DNA of 26,542 nucleotides, from NCBI GenBank assembly GCA_027489135.1, contig JAIYAI010000119.1, positions 1-26,542 on the forward strand, in the 5' to 3' direction. A model generated the notes under the pieces. It was not told the origin of the DNA and did no database searches. It saw only the letters and a list, made by a program, of their open reading frames with translations. Shown one piece after another: positions 8,102-16,200 of this stretch (position 1 is the stretch's first letter; every line of letters begins with the position of its first letter). Origin of the DNA: Acetobacteraceae bacterium. Its GTDB lineage: Bacteria > Pseudomonadota > Alphaproteobacteria > Acetobacterales > Acetobacteraceae. A program made the translations under genes and the position numbers.

Positions 8102-9466
8102 CTACTCCGCCGCGCTCGGCAGCTTCACCCGCCACGCCCCCCGCGCCGCCTTCGGCGACCCGATATGGTCGCGCAGCGTCCCGCCCGTGTACTCCTTCCG
8201 GAACAGCCCGCGCCGCTGCAGTTCCGGCACCACGAATTCCACGAAATCCGCATAGGTCCCAGGGCAGACCGGCGCCTGGATGACGAAGCCGTCGCAGGCC
8301 GGCGTGGTGAACCATTCCTCCAGCCGGTCGGCGACGAACTTGGCATCCCCCACCATGTCCATGCGCGGCCGGCCGCGGCCGCTCGCCACCATGAAGTCGC
8401 GCACCGTCGGGTTCTTCTTGCCCGTGCGCTCCACCACGCGGTCGCGGATCGCCTGCAGGCCGGAGATGCCGGCCATCTCCTCGTCGGTGAAGGCCTCGTC
8501 CAGCCCCTTCGAGGCGAAGTCGAAATTCATCACCTCCGACAGCAGCGACAGCGCGTCCACCTCGAGCGGCAGCTTCGCGATCAGCGCCGCCTTGTCCTCG
8601 GCCTCCGCCTGGGTGCGCGCCACGATCGGGCAGCACGACGTCGTCACCTTCACGCTGTCCGGGTCCCGCCCGAAGGACGCGATCAGGTCCTTGAACTCCC
8701 GGTAGTCGCGCTTCGCCTCCTCGATCCGCGTCCAGCCGACGAAGACCAGCTCCGCCCATTGCGCGGAGAAGCGCTTGCCGCGCGCGCTCGCGCCCGCCTG
8801 GATCAGCACGGGCCGTCCCTGCGGGCTGCGCGGCACGGTGAAGGGGCCGCGGGTCTGCAGGAACTGCCCCTTGTAGTCGAGCCGGTGCACCTTCCGCCCG
8901 TCGCCGAAGCGGCCCGACGCCTTGTCGACGATCAGCGCGTCCTCTTCCCAGGAATCCCAATGGCCGAGGACGGCTTCGACGAACTCGTCGGCGCGGTCGT
9001 AGCGGGTGTCGTGCGCCATGGTCTCGTCGCGGCCCATGTTCGCGGCCTCCCCGTCGTTCAGGGCGGTGACGACGTTCCAGGCGGCGCGGCCGCCCGACAT
9101 CACGTCGAGGGTCTGGAAGGCGCGGGCGACGTGGAAGGGCTCGAAATAGGTGGTGCTGGCTGTCGCACCGAGGCCAAGGCGGGTCGTCGCCGCCGCCATC
9201 ATCGTCAGCACCACGATCGGGTCCATCTTCACGCAGCGGATGCCGTGCTCGATCGTGTGGTGGTGGTCGGAGCCGTAGCGGTCCGGCATGGAGAGGCGAT
9301 CGTCGAAGAAGCCGAGGTCGAATTTCCCCCGCTCCAGGATACGGCCGATCTCCTGGTAGTAGTCCGGGTTCATGAAGTCCGACCGGCTGTCCGGATGCCG
9401 CCAGGAGGAGGCGAAATTCGTGCAGTTCTGCGCCTGCAGGAAGCCGACGAGGTGCATCTGGCGCAT
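8102..9466 (-). CDS. LLM-class flavin-dependent monooxygenase (NtaA/SnaA/DszA family)
   Basis: A 454-residue FMNH2-dependent, luciferase-like monooxygenase of the NtaA/SnaA/DszA/SoxA branch, which oxidises chelators, sulfonates, sulfones or xenobiotics with a partner flavin reductase. The length is typical of this branch (about 440-460). Recognisable features are the N-terminal FLQAQNCTNFASSWRH region, KFDLGFFDD (48-56), LGLGATASTTYFEPFHVAR (97-115) and SGGRAAWNVVT (124-134), with the long insertion and the RPVLIQAGASARG motif further on. A good ribosome site (AAGGA) lies about 8 bases before the start; an alternative ATG three codons in is possible. No flavin reductase is in the window. It is divergent from the META gene. 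Substrate unknown. Confidence 0.93.
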   Translation of the reverse strand: MRQMHLVGFLQAQNCTNFASSWRHPDSRSDFMNPDYYQEIGRILERGKFDLGFFDDRLSMPDRYGSDHHHTIEHGIRCVKMDPIVVLTMMAAATTRLGLGATASTTYFEPFHVARAFQTLDVMSGGRAAWNVVTALNDGEAANMGRDETMAHDTRYDRADEFVEAVLGHWDSWEEDALIVDKASGRFGDGRKVHRLDYKGQFLQTRGPFTVPRSPQGRPVLIQAGASARGKRFSAQWAELVFVGWTRIEEAKRDYREFKDLIASFGRDPDSVKVTTSCCPIVARTQAEAEDKAALIAKLPLEVDALSLLSEVMNFDFASKGLDEAFTDEEMAGISGLQAIRDRVVERTGKKNPTVRDFMVASGRGRPRMDMVGDAKFVADRLEEWFTTPACDGFVIQAPVCPGTYADFVEFVVPELQRRGLFRKEYTGGTLRDHIGSPKAARGAWRVKLPSAAE

Positions 9467-9580
9467 GGACGGTTCCTTTTTCCTCCGGGCGCAAGGGGCC
9501 CGGCACCATCATCGCCCCTTCCCCGCGCTTGCCAAGCCTTCGCCGTGATCCCGCCATCGCGGCACGGCATGTCGGGCGCC

Positions 9581-10282
9581 ATGCGCACGCTCCGGATCGC
9601 CGCCCTCCTTGCCCTCCTCGCGCCATCCGCCCTGGCGGCGCCCGCGCCGATGCTTGGGGAGATGGTCTATCTCGCCGATGCTGCCCGCTTCATCGCCTGC
9701 CGCGGCGGGCAGTCCCTTCCCATCGCCATGGAGGCCGGCTTCCCGGCCCTCCAGGCGCTCTACGCCGCCGGCCGCCCGGCTCCAGGGGCACCACTGGTCG
9801 TCATCCTGGAAGCCGAGGTCGCGGCGCGCCCGCGCATGGAGGGGAGCGGCACGCAGCCGAGCCTGGTCGTCACCCGCCCCATCGGCGCCTTCCCCGGTCT
9901 GACCTGCGACCGTGCCCGCGCCGACTCCCCGCTCGAGGAGACGCTGTGGCGCATCGTCAGCCTGGGCGGGGAGGCGGTGGCGCCATCCGGCGGCCGCGCC
10001 GCGACCTTGCAGATGCGCGTGCTCGACGGGCAGCGTCGCCTGGCCGCCAGCGCCGGCTGCAACCGCATCGCCGGCACCTATGCGCTCGAGCCGGATGGCC
10101 GGCTCGCCCTCTCGCCCGGCGCCATGACCCGCATGGCCTGCCAGGCCCCCCTCGATGCCCTGGAACGCCGCCTGGTGGAGACGCTGACCGCCGCGCGGTC
10201 CTGGCGTGTGCTCGGCCCGACGCTCGAACTCCGCGATGCCGGCGGCGCGACGCTCGCGACCTTCGAGGCGCTGCACCTGTAG
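9581..10282 (+). CDS. Secreted META (HslJ-like) domain protein
   Basis: A 233-residue exported protein. Residues 1-20 look like a Sec signal peptide (MRTLR, Leu/Ala core, ALAA), without a lipobox cysteine. Residues 25-115 resemble the NlpE/COG3015-type beta domain seen in envelope proteins (YLADAARFIAC, then an OB-like stretch ending TCDRARAD). Residues 120-232 form a META domain with its hallmarks: LWRIVSL at the start, AGCNR (158-162), MTRMAC (182-187) and the final TLELRDAGG strand. META proteins are linked to heat shock or envelope stress, but their molecular function is unclear. An ATG four codons upstream (9569) is an alternative start; neither has a strong ribosome site. It converges with the tRNA gene 10 bases away. 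Confidence 0.85.
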   Translation: MRTLRIAALLALLAPSALAAPAPMLGEMVYLADAARFIACRGGQSLPIAMEAGFPALQALYAAGRPAPGAPLVVILEAEVAARPRMEGSGTQPSLVVTRPIGAFPGLTCDRARADSPLEETLWRIVSLGGEAVAPSGGRAATLQMRVLDGQRRLAASAGCNRIAGTYALEPDGRLALSPGAMTRMACQAPLDALERRLVETLTAARSWRVLGPTLELRDAGGATLATFEALHL

Positions 10283-10291
10283 CGGCAGGCA

Positions 10292-10364
10292 TGGGCCCGG
10301 AGGGACTCGAACCCCCAACCAAGCCGTTATGAGCGGCCCGCTCTGACCATTGAGCTACAGGCCC
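10292..10364 (-). tRNA. tRNA-Ile2 (anticodon CAU, lysidine type)
   Basis: A 73-nt cloverleaf. The acceptor stem is GGGCCTG/CGGGCCC, the D stem GCTC/GAGC, the anticodon stem GGCCG/CGGCT with loop CTCATAA, the variable loop TGGTT, and the T arm GGGGG-TTCGAGT-CCCTC, with discriminator A. The anticodon CAT is at 10331-10329. The CTCATAA loop closed by a G-U pair and followed by TTGGT resembles E. coli ileX rather than elongator or initiator Met. The acceptor stem also matches the usual alphaproteobacterial tRNA-Ile. Its anticodon C would need lysidine modification by TilS to read AUA. CCA is not encoded (TGC follows). Elongator tRNA-Met is the alternative. Confidence 0.85.
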
Positions 10365-10390
10365 GTGCACTGCACCGCCATGAATGCCGG

Positions 10391-10416
10391 GCCGCCCTTG
10401 CCAGGGCAAGCGCGGC
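10391..10416. promoter_or_regulatory. Dyad in the divergent tRNA / CoA-binding gene spacer
   Basis: GCCGC-C-CTTGCC-AG-GGCAAG-C-GCGGC is a near-perfect dyad of 5 plus 6 pairs with one mismatch. On the minus strand the inner half provides TTGCCC, which with 17 bases of spacing reaches CATTCA and could be the -35/-10 of the tRNA promoter. The dyad could be an operator or simply a GC hairpin. Weak evidence, inference only. Confidence 0.25.
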
Positions 10417-10449
10417 GGCGCACCAGCGCAGGGACGGAGGAACAGCGCC

Positions 10450-10887
10450 ATGACCGCCGACGCCAACGACGACGCCACGATTCGCGATATCCTGCTGACC
10501 ACGCGGCGCATCGCGGTGGTCGGCGCCTCGGACCGCGCGGACCGGCCAAGCTGGGGCGTGACCGGCTTCCTGGTCGACCGCGGCTATGCGGTGACGCCGG
10601 TGAACCCGGGCATCGCCGGCCGGGACCTGCACGGCAGCGCGGTGGTGGGCGATCTGGCCGCGGCCGGGCCCGATCTCGACATGGTCGACGTCTTCCGCCG
10701 CAGCCAGGACGCCGGGGCGGTGGTGGACGAGGCGATCCGGCTCGGGGCGAAGACCGTCTGGCTGCAGCTTGGCGTGACCGACGACGCTGCGGGCGCCCGT
10801 GCGCGCGCCGCGGGCCTCCGCTTCGTGCAGGACCGCTGCCCGGTGATCGAGTGGCGGCGGTTGGGGCTGCCCCCTCGGGTCGCCTGA
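10450..10887 (+). CDS. CoA-binding protein (YccU/DUF4197-independent CoA_binding_2 fold)
   Basis: A 145-residue soluble protein of the YccU type, a single Rossmann-like CoA-binding domain related to the N-terminal domain of succinyl-CoA synthetase alpha. Visible features are IAVVGAS (21-27) after a lead-in helix, VTPVNPG (48-54) after the second strand, the VDVFRR strand-helix, WLQLGV and the C-terminal DRCPVIEWRRL. These are the positions expected for the CoA_binding_2 family. The family's cellular role is unclear; binding of CoA or acyl-CoA is the reasonable assumption. The start is supported by GGAGGA about 9 bases upstream. It sits alone between the tRNA and the DUF2076 gene on plus. Confidence 0.9.
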   Translation: MTADANDDATIRDILLTTRRIAVVGASDRADRPSWGVTGFLVDRGYAVTPVNPGIAGRDLHGSAVVGDLAAAGPDLDMVDVFRRSQDAGAVVDEAIRLGAKTVWLQLGVTDDAAGARARAAGLRFVQDRCPVIEWRRLGLPPRVA

Positions 10888-11007
10888 CCCCCGCTTGAAA
10901 CCGGGCCTCACCCGGGCCACTTCGCCCCCGAGGCCTGCGATGGGCCGGACCGCGGAGAACGCGGCCGGTCGGAAGCCGGGATGGCGGGCCCAGGAGACAC
11001 AGGACCC

Positions 11008-11814
11008 ATGACCGACGACGAACGCCGGATCATTTCCGATTTCGTGGCCCGCGTGGCCGGCGCCAATGCCGCCCCGCAGCCCGCTTCCAGCGGCCCCTGG
11101 GGCAGCATGGGGCGTGGCAGCGTGCCCCAGGCGCAGCCGCCCCTGCCCCCTGTTGACCGGGAGGCCGATGCGCTGATCGCGGACCTCTTCACCCGCTATC
11201 CGGAGGCGCGGTACCGCCTGACCCAGACCGCCTTCGTGCAGGAGCACGCGCTGGTCCAGGCGCAGAACCGCATCCAGGAGCTGGAGTGGCAGCTGGAGAA
11301 CGCCAGCCGCCAGGCCCAGGCCGCGCAGCAGTCCCGTGGCGGCCTGTTCGGCGGCATGTTCGGCGGCGGGCAGCAGCGCCCGGTGCCGATGGCCCCGCAG
11401 CCGCAGCCGATCGCCCCGCCCCCGGGCTACAATGCCATGCAGCAGGCGCCCCAGGGCGGCGGCTTCCTGCGCACCGCGGCGATGACCGCGGCCGGCGTCG
11501 CCGGCGGCATGGTGCTGGGCAACATGCTGATGGGCGCCTTCTCGGGCGGTGGCCACGCCAATGCGGCCAGCTTCGGCGGTGGCGCCGGTGCCTTCGGGCA
11601 GGAAGGGGTGGGCGCCGGCGCCTCCCCCTGGTCCGATCCGGGCGCGGCCGCGGCGGCGCAGGGCTGGGGCGATGCCCCGGCGGCTGACCAGGGCGGTGCG
11701 GCCTGGGGTGGCAATGATGCCAGCGGCGGCGGCTATGACGACCGCCAGTTCGGCGGCGACTCCGGCGGCTTCGGTGGCGATGCCGGCGGCGGTGGCTACG
11801 ACGACGAGGTCTGA
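11008..11814 (+). CDS. DUF2076 family protein
   Basis: A 268-residue protein of the DUF2076 family, function unknown. The order of parts is typical. An N-terminal MTDDERRIISDFVARVAGA helix is followed by a Pro/Gln-rich spacer, then DREADALIADLFTRYPEARYRLTQTAFVQ with a coiled-coil-prone EHALVQAQNRIQELEWQL region (about 72-98). A GGLFGGMFGGG stretch follows, then a hydrophobic glycine-rich segment (about 148-172, possible membrane insertion) and an Ala/Gly/Asp-rich tail ending GGGGYDDEV. The start at 11008 is preceded by AGGA; an upstream ATG at 10981 would add nine residues not expected in the family. An intrinsic terminator lies 22 bases after the stop, so this is probably a single-gene unit. 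Confidence 0.88.
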   Translation: MTDDERRIISDFVARVAGANAAPQPASSGPWGSMGRGSVPQAQPPLPPVDREADALIADLFTRYPEARYRLTQTAFVQEHALVQAQNRIQELEWQLENASRQAQAAQQSRGGLFGGMFGGGQQRPVPMAPQPQPIAPPPGYNAMQQAPQGGGFLRTAAMTAAGVAGGMVLGNMLMGAFSGGGHANAASFGGGAGAFGQEGVGAGASPWSDPGAAAAAQGWGDAPAADQGGAAWGGNDASGGGYDDRQFGGDSGGFGGDAGGGGYDDEV

Positions 11815-11836
11815 TCCCGGGCTTGTCCGGATCGAG

Positions 11837-11865
11837 GGGGCCGCGCCGCAAGGCGCGGCCCCTTT
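11837..11865 (+). terminator. Intrinsic terminator after the DUF2076 gene
   Basis: An 11-bp perfect GC stem (GGGGCCGCGCC with GGCGCGGCCCC) around a GCAA tetraloop, followed by TTTGCATTTGC. It lies 22 bases after the DUF2076 stop and 51 bases before the LysR start, and so separates the two transcription units. This is the clearest intrinsic terminator in the window. Confidence 0.85.
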
Positions 11866-11916
11866 GCATTTGCACCCCTCATTGATTGCCGCCCGGGCAT
11901 CGCCCATCCTCATGGC

Positions 11917-12783
11917 ATGCGCATCCCGGACCTCGACCTCGACCTGCTGCGCGGCTTCGTCGCGGTGGCGGAGCGCGGGGGCTTCACCGCAGCCGGCGCC
12001 GTGCTGGGCCTGACCCAGTCCGCGGTCAGCCTGAAGATCAAGCGGCTGGAAGAACTGGTCGGGCGCCGCCTGCTGGAGCGCACCAGCCGCAGCGTGGCGC
12101 TGACGCGGGACGGGGAGACGCTGCTGGCCTATGCCCGCCGTATCCTGGCGCTGAACGACGAGGCGGTGCGGCGCATGGTGGCACCGGCCGTCGCCGGGCG
12201 GCTGCGGCTGGGGGTCGCCGACCATTTCGTGCCGCGCAACCTGGCGCCGCTGCTCGCCCGCTTCGCGCAGACCTACCCCGAGATCCGGCTGGAGGTGGAG
12301 GTCGGCCGCAGCCACGACCTGCGCACGTCGCAGGAGGAGGGGGCACTCGACCTCGTCCTCGGCAAGCGGCGGGACGGGGAGACGGCGGGACGGCCGATCT
12401 TCACCGAGACGGTGACCTGGGTCGCCGCCCCGGGCTGGCGGCCAGCGCCGGACCAGGCTCTGCCCCTGGCGATGCTGCCGCCGGGCTGCATGTTCCGCGA
12501 CCGGGCGCTGGCGGCGCTGGCGCGGGCGGGCATGGCCTTCGAGGTGGTCTATGTCTCGGCCAGCCTGCTCGGCGTGGCGGCGGCGGCGCAGGCGGGCTTC
12601 GCGCTGACGGTGCTGGGTCGTAGCGGCCTGCCGCCGGGGCTGGAGGAGGTGCCCGGCCTGCCGGCGCTGGGCACGGCGGAGATGTGCGTCTTCGGCGACG
12701 CGGCGGGGCAGAGCGCGCTGGCCGAACCGCTGGTGCGCTTCATCCGGGAAAGCCTTGCGGGGGAGGTGGCGGCGGCGGCGTGA
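11917..12783 (+). CDS. LysR-family transcriptional regulator
   Basis: A 288-residue LysR-type regulator. The N-terminal winged helix-turn-helix covers about 6-65 (LRGFVAVAERGGFTAAGAVLGLTQSAVSLKIKRLEELVGRRLLER), followed by a linker helix and a periplasmic-binding-protein-like effector domain (RLRLGVADHFV near 94, VEVEVGRSHDL, the LDLVLGKR loop and an ALTVLGRSGLP hinge). These are the canonical parts and length. LysR proteins usually control a divergent neighbour, but here the upstream unit is co-directional and closed by a terminator. The two downstream genes follow on the same strand after 58 bases (or 10 if the alternative start is used), so they may be autoregulated with it. Effector unknown. 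Confidence 0.92.
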   Translation: MRIPDLDLDLLRGFVAVAERGGFTAAGAVLGLTQSAVSLKIKRLEELVGRRLLERTSRSVALTRDGETLLAYARRILALNDEAVRRMVAPAVAGRLRLGVADHFVPRNLAPLLARFAQTYPEIRLEVEVGRSHDLRTSQEEGALDLVLGKRRDGETAGRPIFTETVTWVAAPGWRPAPDQALPLAMLPPGCMFRDRALAALARAGMAFEVVYVSASLLGVAAAAQAGFALTVLGRSGLPPGLEEVPGLPALGTAEMCVFGDAAGQSALAEPLVRFIRESLAGEVAAAA

Positions 12784-12841
12784 GTCGTCTCGCATGGCGA
12801 TCACGGTTTCGATAGTCTCCCGCAACACTGCAGAAGCCGGG

Positions 12842-13201
12842 ATGCACGGCGTGATCGAGATCGTGATCAAGGATCAGGTGATGGCGCGTGCGCCGGAACC
12901 GAGCATCCTGCTGACATGGCGCGACGGCGTCCCGCTGCGCCTATCCGACCTGATCCGCGAGCGCGTGCTGCTGGAGATGGAGCGCGCGGCCGATGCGCCG
13001 TCCGCCTCGCGCCCGCTTGTCACGGTGGCCGCCCCCCCGGCGCGGGAGCAGGCCGTGGCGGCGGCGCTGGAAGGCTTCCGGCGCAACGCCTTCTTCGTGA
13101 CGGTGGACGACCGGCAGGTGACGGATCTTGACGCCGAGATCCTGCTGCGGCCGGAGACGGAGATCACCTTCATCCGGCTGGTGCCGCTGCGGAGCGGGTG
13201 A
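12842..13201 (+). CDS. Small protein, possible beta-grasp (ubiquitin/MoaD-like) fold, partner of DUF4132
   Basis: A 119-residue soluble protein that I cannot assign to a named family with certainty. Seen features: a first strand GVIEIVIKD (3-11), a second strand SILLTWRDG (21-29), then LRLSDLIRERVLLEMERA, a helix preceded by the strand-turn of a beta-grasp order. A Pro/Ala linker, a helix (about 68-82), NAFFVTVDDRQV (82-93), TDLDAEI and a final strand TEITFIRLVPL ending in RSG follow. The LRPETEITFIRLVP-x-x-G end resembles the tail of MoaD/ThiS or ubiquitin-like proteins, where GG would be usual; here it is SG. An upstream in-frame ATG at 12794 would add 16 residues. I prefer 12842 because it begins just before the first strand. 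The stop is 7 bases before the DUF4132 start, so the two are an operon. Confidence 0.7.
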   Translation: MHGVIEIVIKDQVMARAPEPSILLTWRDGVPLRLSDLIRERVLLEMERAADAPSASRPLVTVAAPPAREQAVAAALEGFRRNAFFVTVDDRQVTDLDAEILLRPETEITFIRLVPLRSG

Positions 13202-13208
13202 GGCGCGG

Positions 13209-16200
13209 ATGGCCGATGTCCCGGTTTCTTCGGTCCTCGACGCTGCGCTTGCCGAGGCCCATGCCGCATTGAGGGCGCCCGGCGCCTTTGTCGTGGCGCC
13301 ATACAGGATCCGGTTTCGCCTGATTGGCGAGGACGCCGTTTGCGACAGCGTCGTCCGTCGACGAGACGCCGACCAACGCGGTGCCCTGCTGGAAGCCTTT
13401 CTCGCCCGGTGGCTCAGCGTGAAGCCCCAGGAGCGGATGCCGGATGATCTTCAGGCCGTGTGCCGCGCCTTGTTCCGCCATCTGCCGGTACTGACGCCGG
13501 CGCTGGCGAGGGCAGCGATGCAGCTGCTCACGCACCGGTCAGGTCTGACGGCGACCGGCACGCACAAGGTCTCAAGCGAAGTCCAATTTCTTCTCGAGGC
13601 GATGGAGCGCAGCACGGACAGTCGCTTCACTGGCGACACCGGGCTGCAGGACGCCTATCGAGCCATGCGTGACTGTTACGCCCGCCTTCACAAGGACCGC
13701 ACGCGGGCGCCCGATATCGAAGGGCGCTTTGCATCCATCCTGGGCCTCTCCGTTGCGCAGCCGTCCGAGTACCAGCCGCCAGCGGGCTCGCTTCCGCCGC
13801 TGAGGCCGCGGCTTCCGCGTGTGGCCGACGCACGGGACGGCCTTGAAGTGCAGGCATTCGGAGACTGCTTCGTCGGGCTGGCCGCCGAGTTGCAGGCCTG
13901 GATGTCAGCCCAGCACGCAAATCCGCGCTGGTCCGGCCGCGCCCGGCCTTGGGAGGATTGGCGCATCGAGGCCGCACGTCTCCTCCTGGTGGAGCACTCG
14001 GGGCTACCTGTCCCGCGGCAACCGCCCGGACGGTTCGATACCCACGCGTCTCGGGAACTGCATGACCGAGTGAAGCAGACGCCCCTTGCCTGGCTGGCCG
14101 CGCTCGATCCCCCGCCGCCCCCTTGGGTGATCGAGGCCGAGGTGATCCACGCCGAGGCCGTTGCCGCAGGACGTGCGGCCGACTTCCCTGCGCCCCGCTT
14201 CCATACCCTGCGCTCCCGCTTCGGCGTCATCCCGGAAGCGTCCGCGGAAAGCCAGCGCGCCTATGACGGGGCGAGCCTCGCCGCGCTTCGGGGCCAGGCC
14301 AGCGCGATCCTCGGGACGCGGGCGCGCGACTGGGCCGTGGACGGCGTGCAGGAGGCCGGCATCCTGCAGGCCGATGGCGGACCGCTCTTCGACCTGCTCT
14401 GGAAGGCGCGCAGCCCCGCGGCCGGCAAGGCCTGGCGGCGCGAGGCCGACGCCCTGCGGACCGGCACCGCGGGCGCTGCACGGCAGGCGGCGGTCATGCA
14501 CTGGCTCGATCTCGTCGCCGAACGCGATCCCGACGCGCCGGGCCGGCCCGCCTTCGCCAGCGCCCTGTGGTACCACCACTTCGAGACCCGCGCGCTGGCC
14601 TACATCCACGCCTTCGGGTCCCCGCGGAATGCGGCGATCATCGCGCTCTGCACGAATGACTGGTTCAGCCTCTACCCGTGGCACCACCCGCCGGCACGGC
14701 TGTCGGACGCCAACGACATCGTCCTGCGCGGCTGCATCTGGTTCCTCGCCGACGATCCGGCCGCGGTGCCGCGACTGCTCCGTCTCGCGCTGGCGCTGCT
14801 GGAGCGGGTGCCGACGGAACTCGGCGTCACCTACCGTTCCCTCGTCGGCATCAATGCCTGCATCGGCGCGCTCGGGCGCATCGCCACGCCGGAGGCCGTC
14901 GCGGCGTTGGGCCGCATCCAGCGCCGCGTCCGCGACCAGGGGCTGAACAAGACCATCGCCAAGGCCATGGCCACCGCCGCCGCACAGGCCGGCGTGGCGA
15001 TCGAGGATCTTGAGGAGATCTCCGTCCCCGCCTTCGACCTCTCCGGCGGCGCCGACCCGGTGATCGAGGTCACGCTGGGCGGCGGTGCCACAGCGACCCT
15101 CGCCATCGCCAGCAGCACGGCGGTGCCGGTCACGCTGCGCAGCGCCGATGGGCGCGTGCCGAAATCCCTCCCTGCCGCGGTGAAGCAGGACAAGGACAGC
15201 ACCGAGGCGCTGAAGACGCTGCGCGCCAAGGCGAAGGAGGTCGCCGATGTCCTCGGCGTCCAGCGCCTCCGGCTGGAGCGAAGCTGGCTGACTGGGCGAA
15301 GCTGGGCCGGCCGCGATTTCCAGGAGCGCATCCTGGACCACCCGCTGCTCGGCTGGTTCGCCGCGCGGCTGGTCTGGACCGTCACGCCGGCGGCCGGTGG
15401 CGCCGCGCGCAGCTTTGCCCTGCCGACGCTGGATGCCATGGCGCCGCTGGCCGCCGACGACGCGCGCCTGCCGCCGATCGGGCCGGAGGACGTGGTCGCC
15501 CTCTGGCATCCCCTCGGTGGCGAGGGGGCAGCCGCGGTCACGGCCTGGCGCGGCTTCCTCGACCGGTACGGCATCGTCCAGCCGATCCGCCAAGCCTGGC
15601 GCGAGACCTATCCGCTGACCGACGCGGAGCGCGCGACCGCGACCTATTCCAACCGCTTCGCCGGCCATTTCCTGCGCCAGGCCCAGGCCAATGCGCTGGC
15701 CCGGCTGCGCGGCTGGGTCTGCCGGACGCGCATGGATGCCGACGTGCCGAATGACGAGCCGACGCATCTGAAGCTGCCCGCCCTCGGCCTCTGCGCCGAG
15801 TTCTGGACCGAAGGCGCGGGCGGCGAGGGCGAGGACCGTACGGAGGCCGGCGCACTGCTCTACCTCCGCACCGACCGCGTGCTGTTCCGCACGCTGCGGG
15901 ACAGCGGCGACTGGCGCCGCGACGGCGGCACGGGCCTCACGGTCGGCGCGGAGCGCGTACCGGTCGCGGGTGTGCCCGCCATCGCCTTCTCCGAGGTGAT
16001 GCGCGACGTGGACCTGATGGTGGGCGTCGCCTCGATCGGCGCCGACGCCAACTGGCTCGACCGCGGCGCCAATGCCCAGCACCCGAGCCAGTGGCGGCGC
16101 GAGTACGGCGACGCCTATTGGCGCGACTTCAACGCGGCGGCGCTGGAGGGCAGCGGCGCGCTGCGCCATGAGTTCCTGGCGACGCTGCTGCCGAAGCTCG

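Noticed and set aside
10292..10364. Elongator or initiator tRNA-Met reading of the CAT anticodon
   Set aside because: The acceptor stem GGGCCTG, the G-U closed anticodon stem and the variable loop match tRNA-Ile2 better. The initiator hallmarks (mismatched first pair, three G-C pairs in the anticodon stem) are missing. A TilS-recognition check would settle it.
10327..12870. 847-residue minus-strand open frame
   Set aside because: It crosses the tRNA, the CoA-binding gene, DUF2076, a terminator and LysR on the opposite strand. It has low-complexity composition and no domain pattern.
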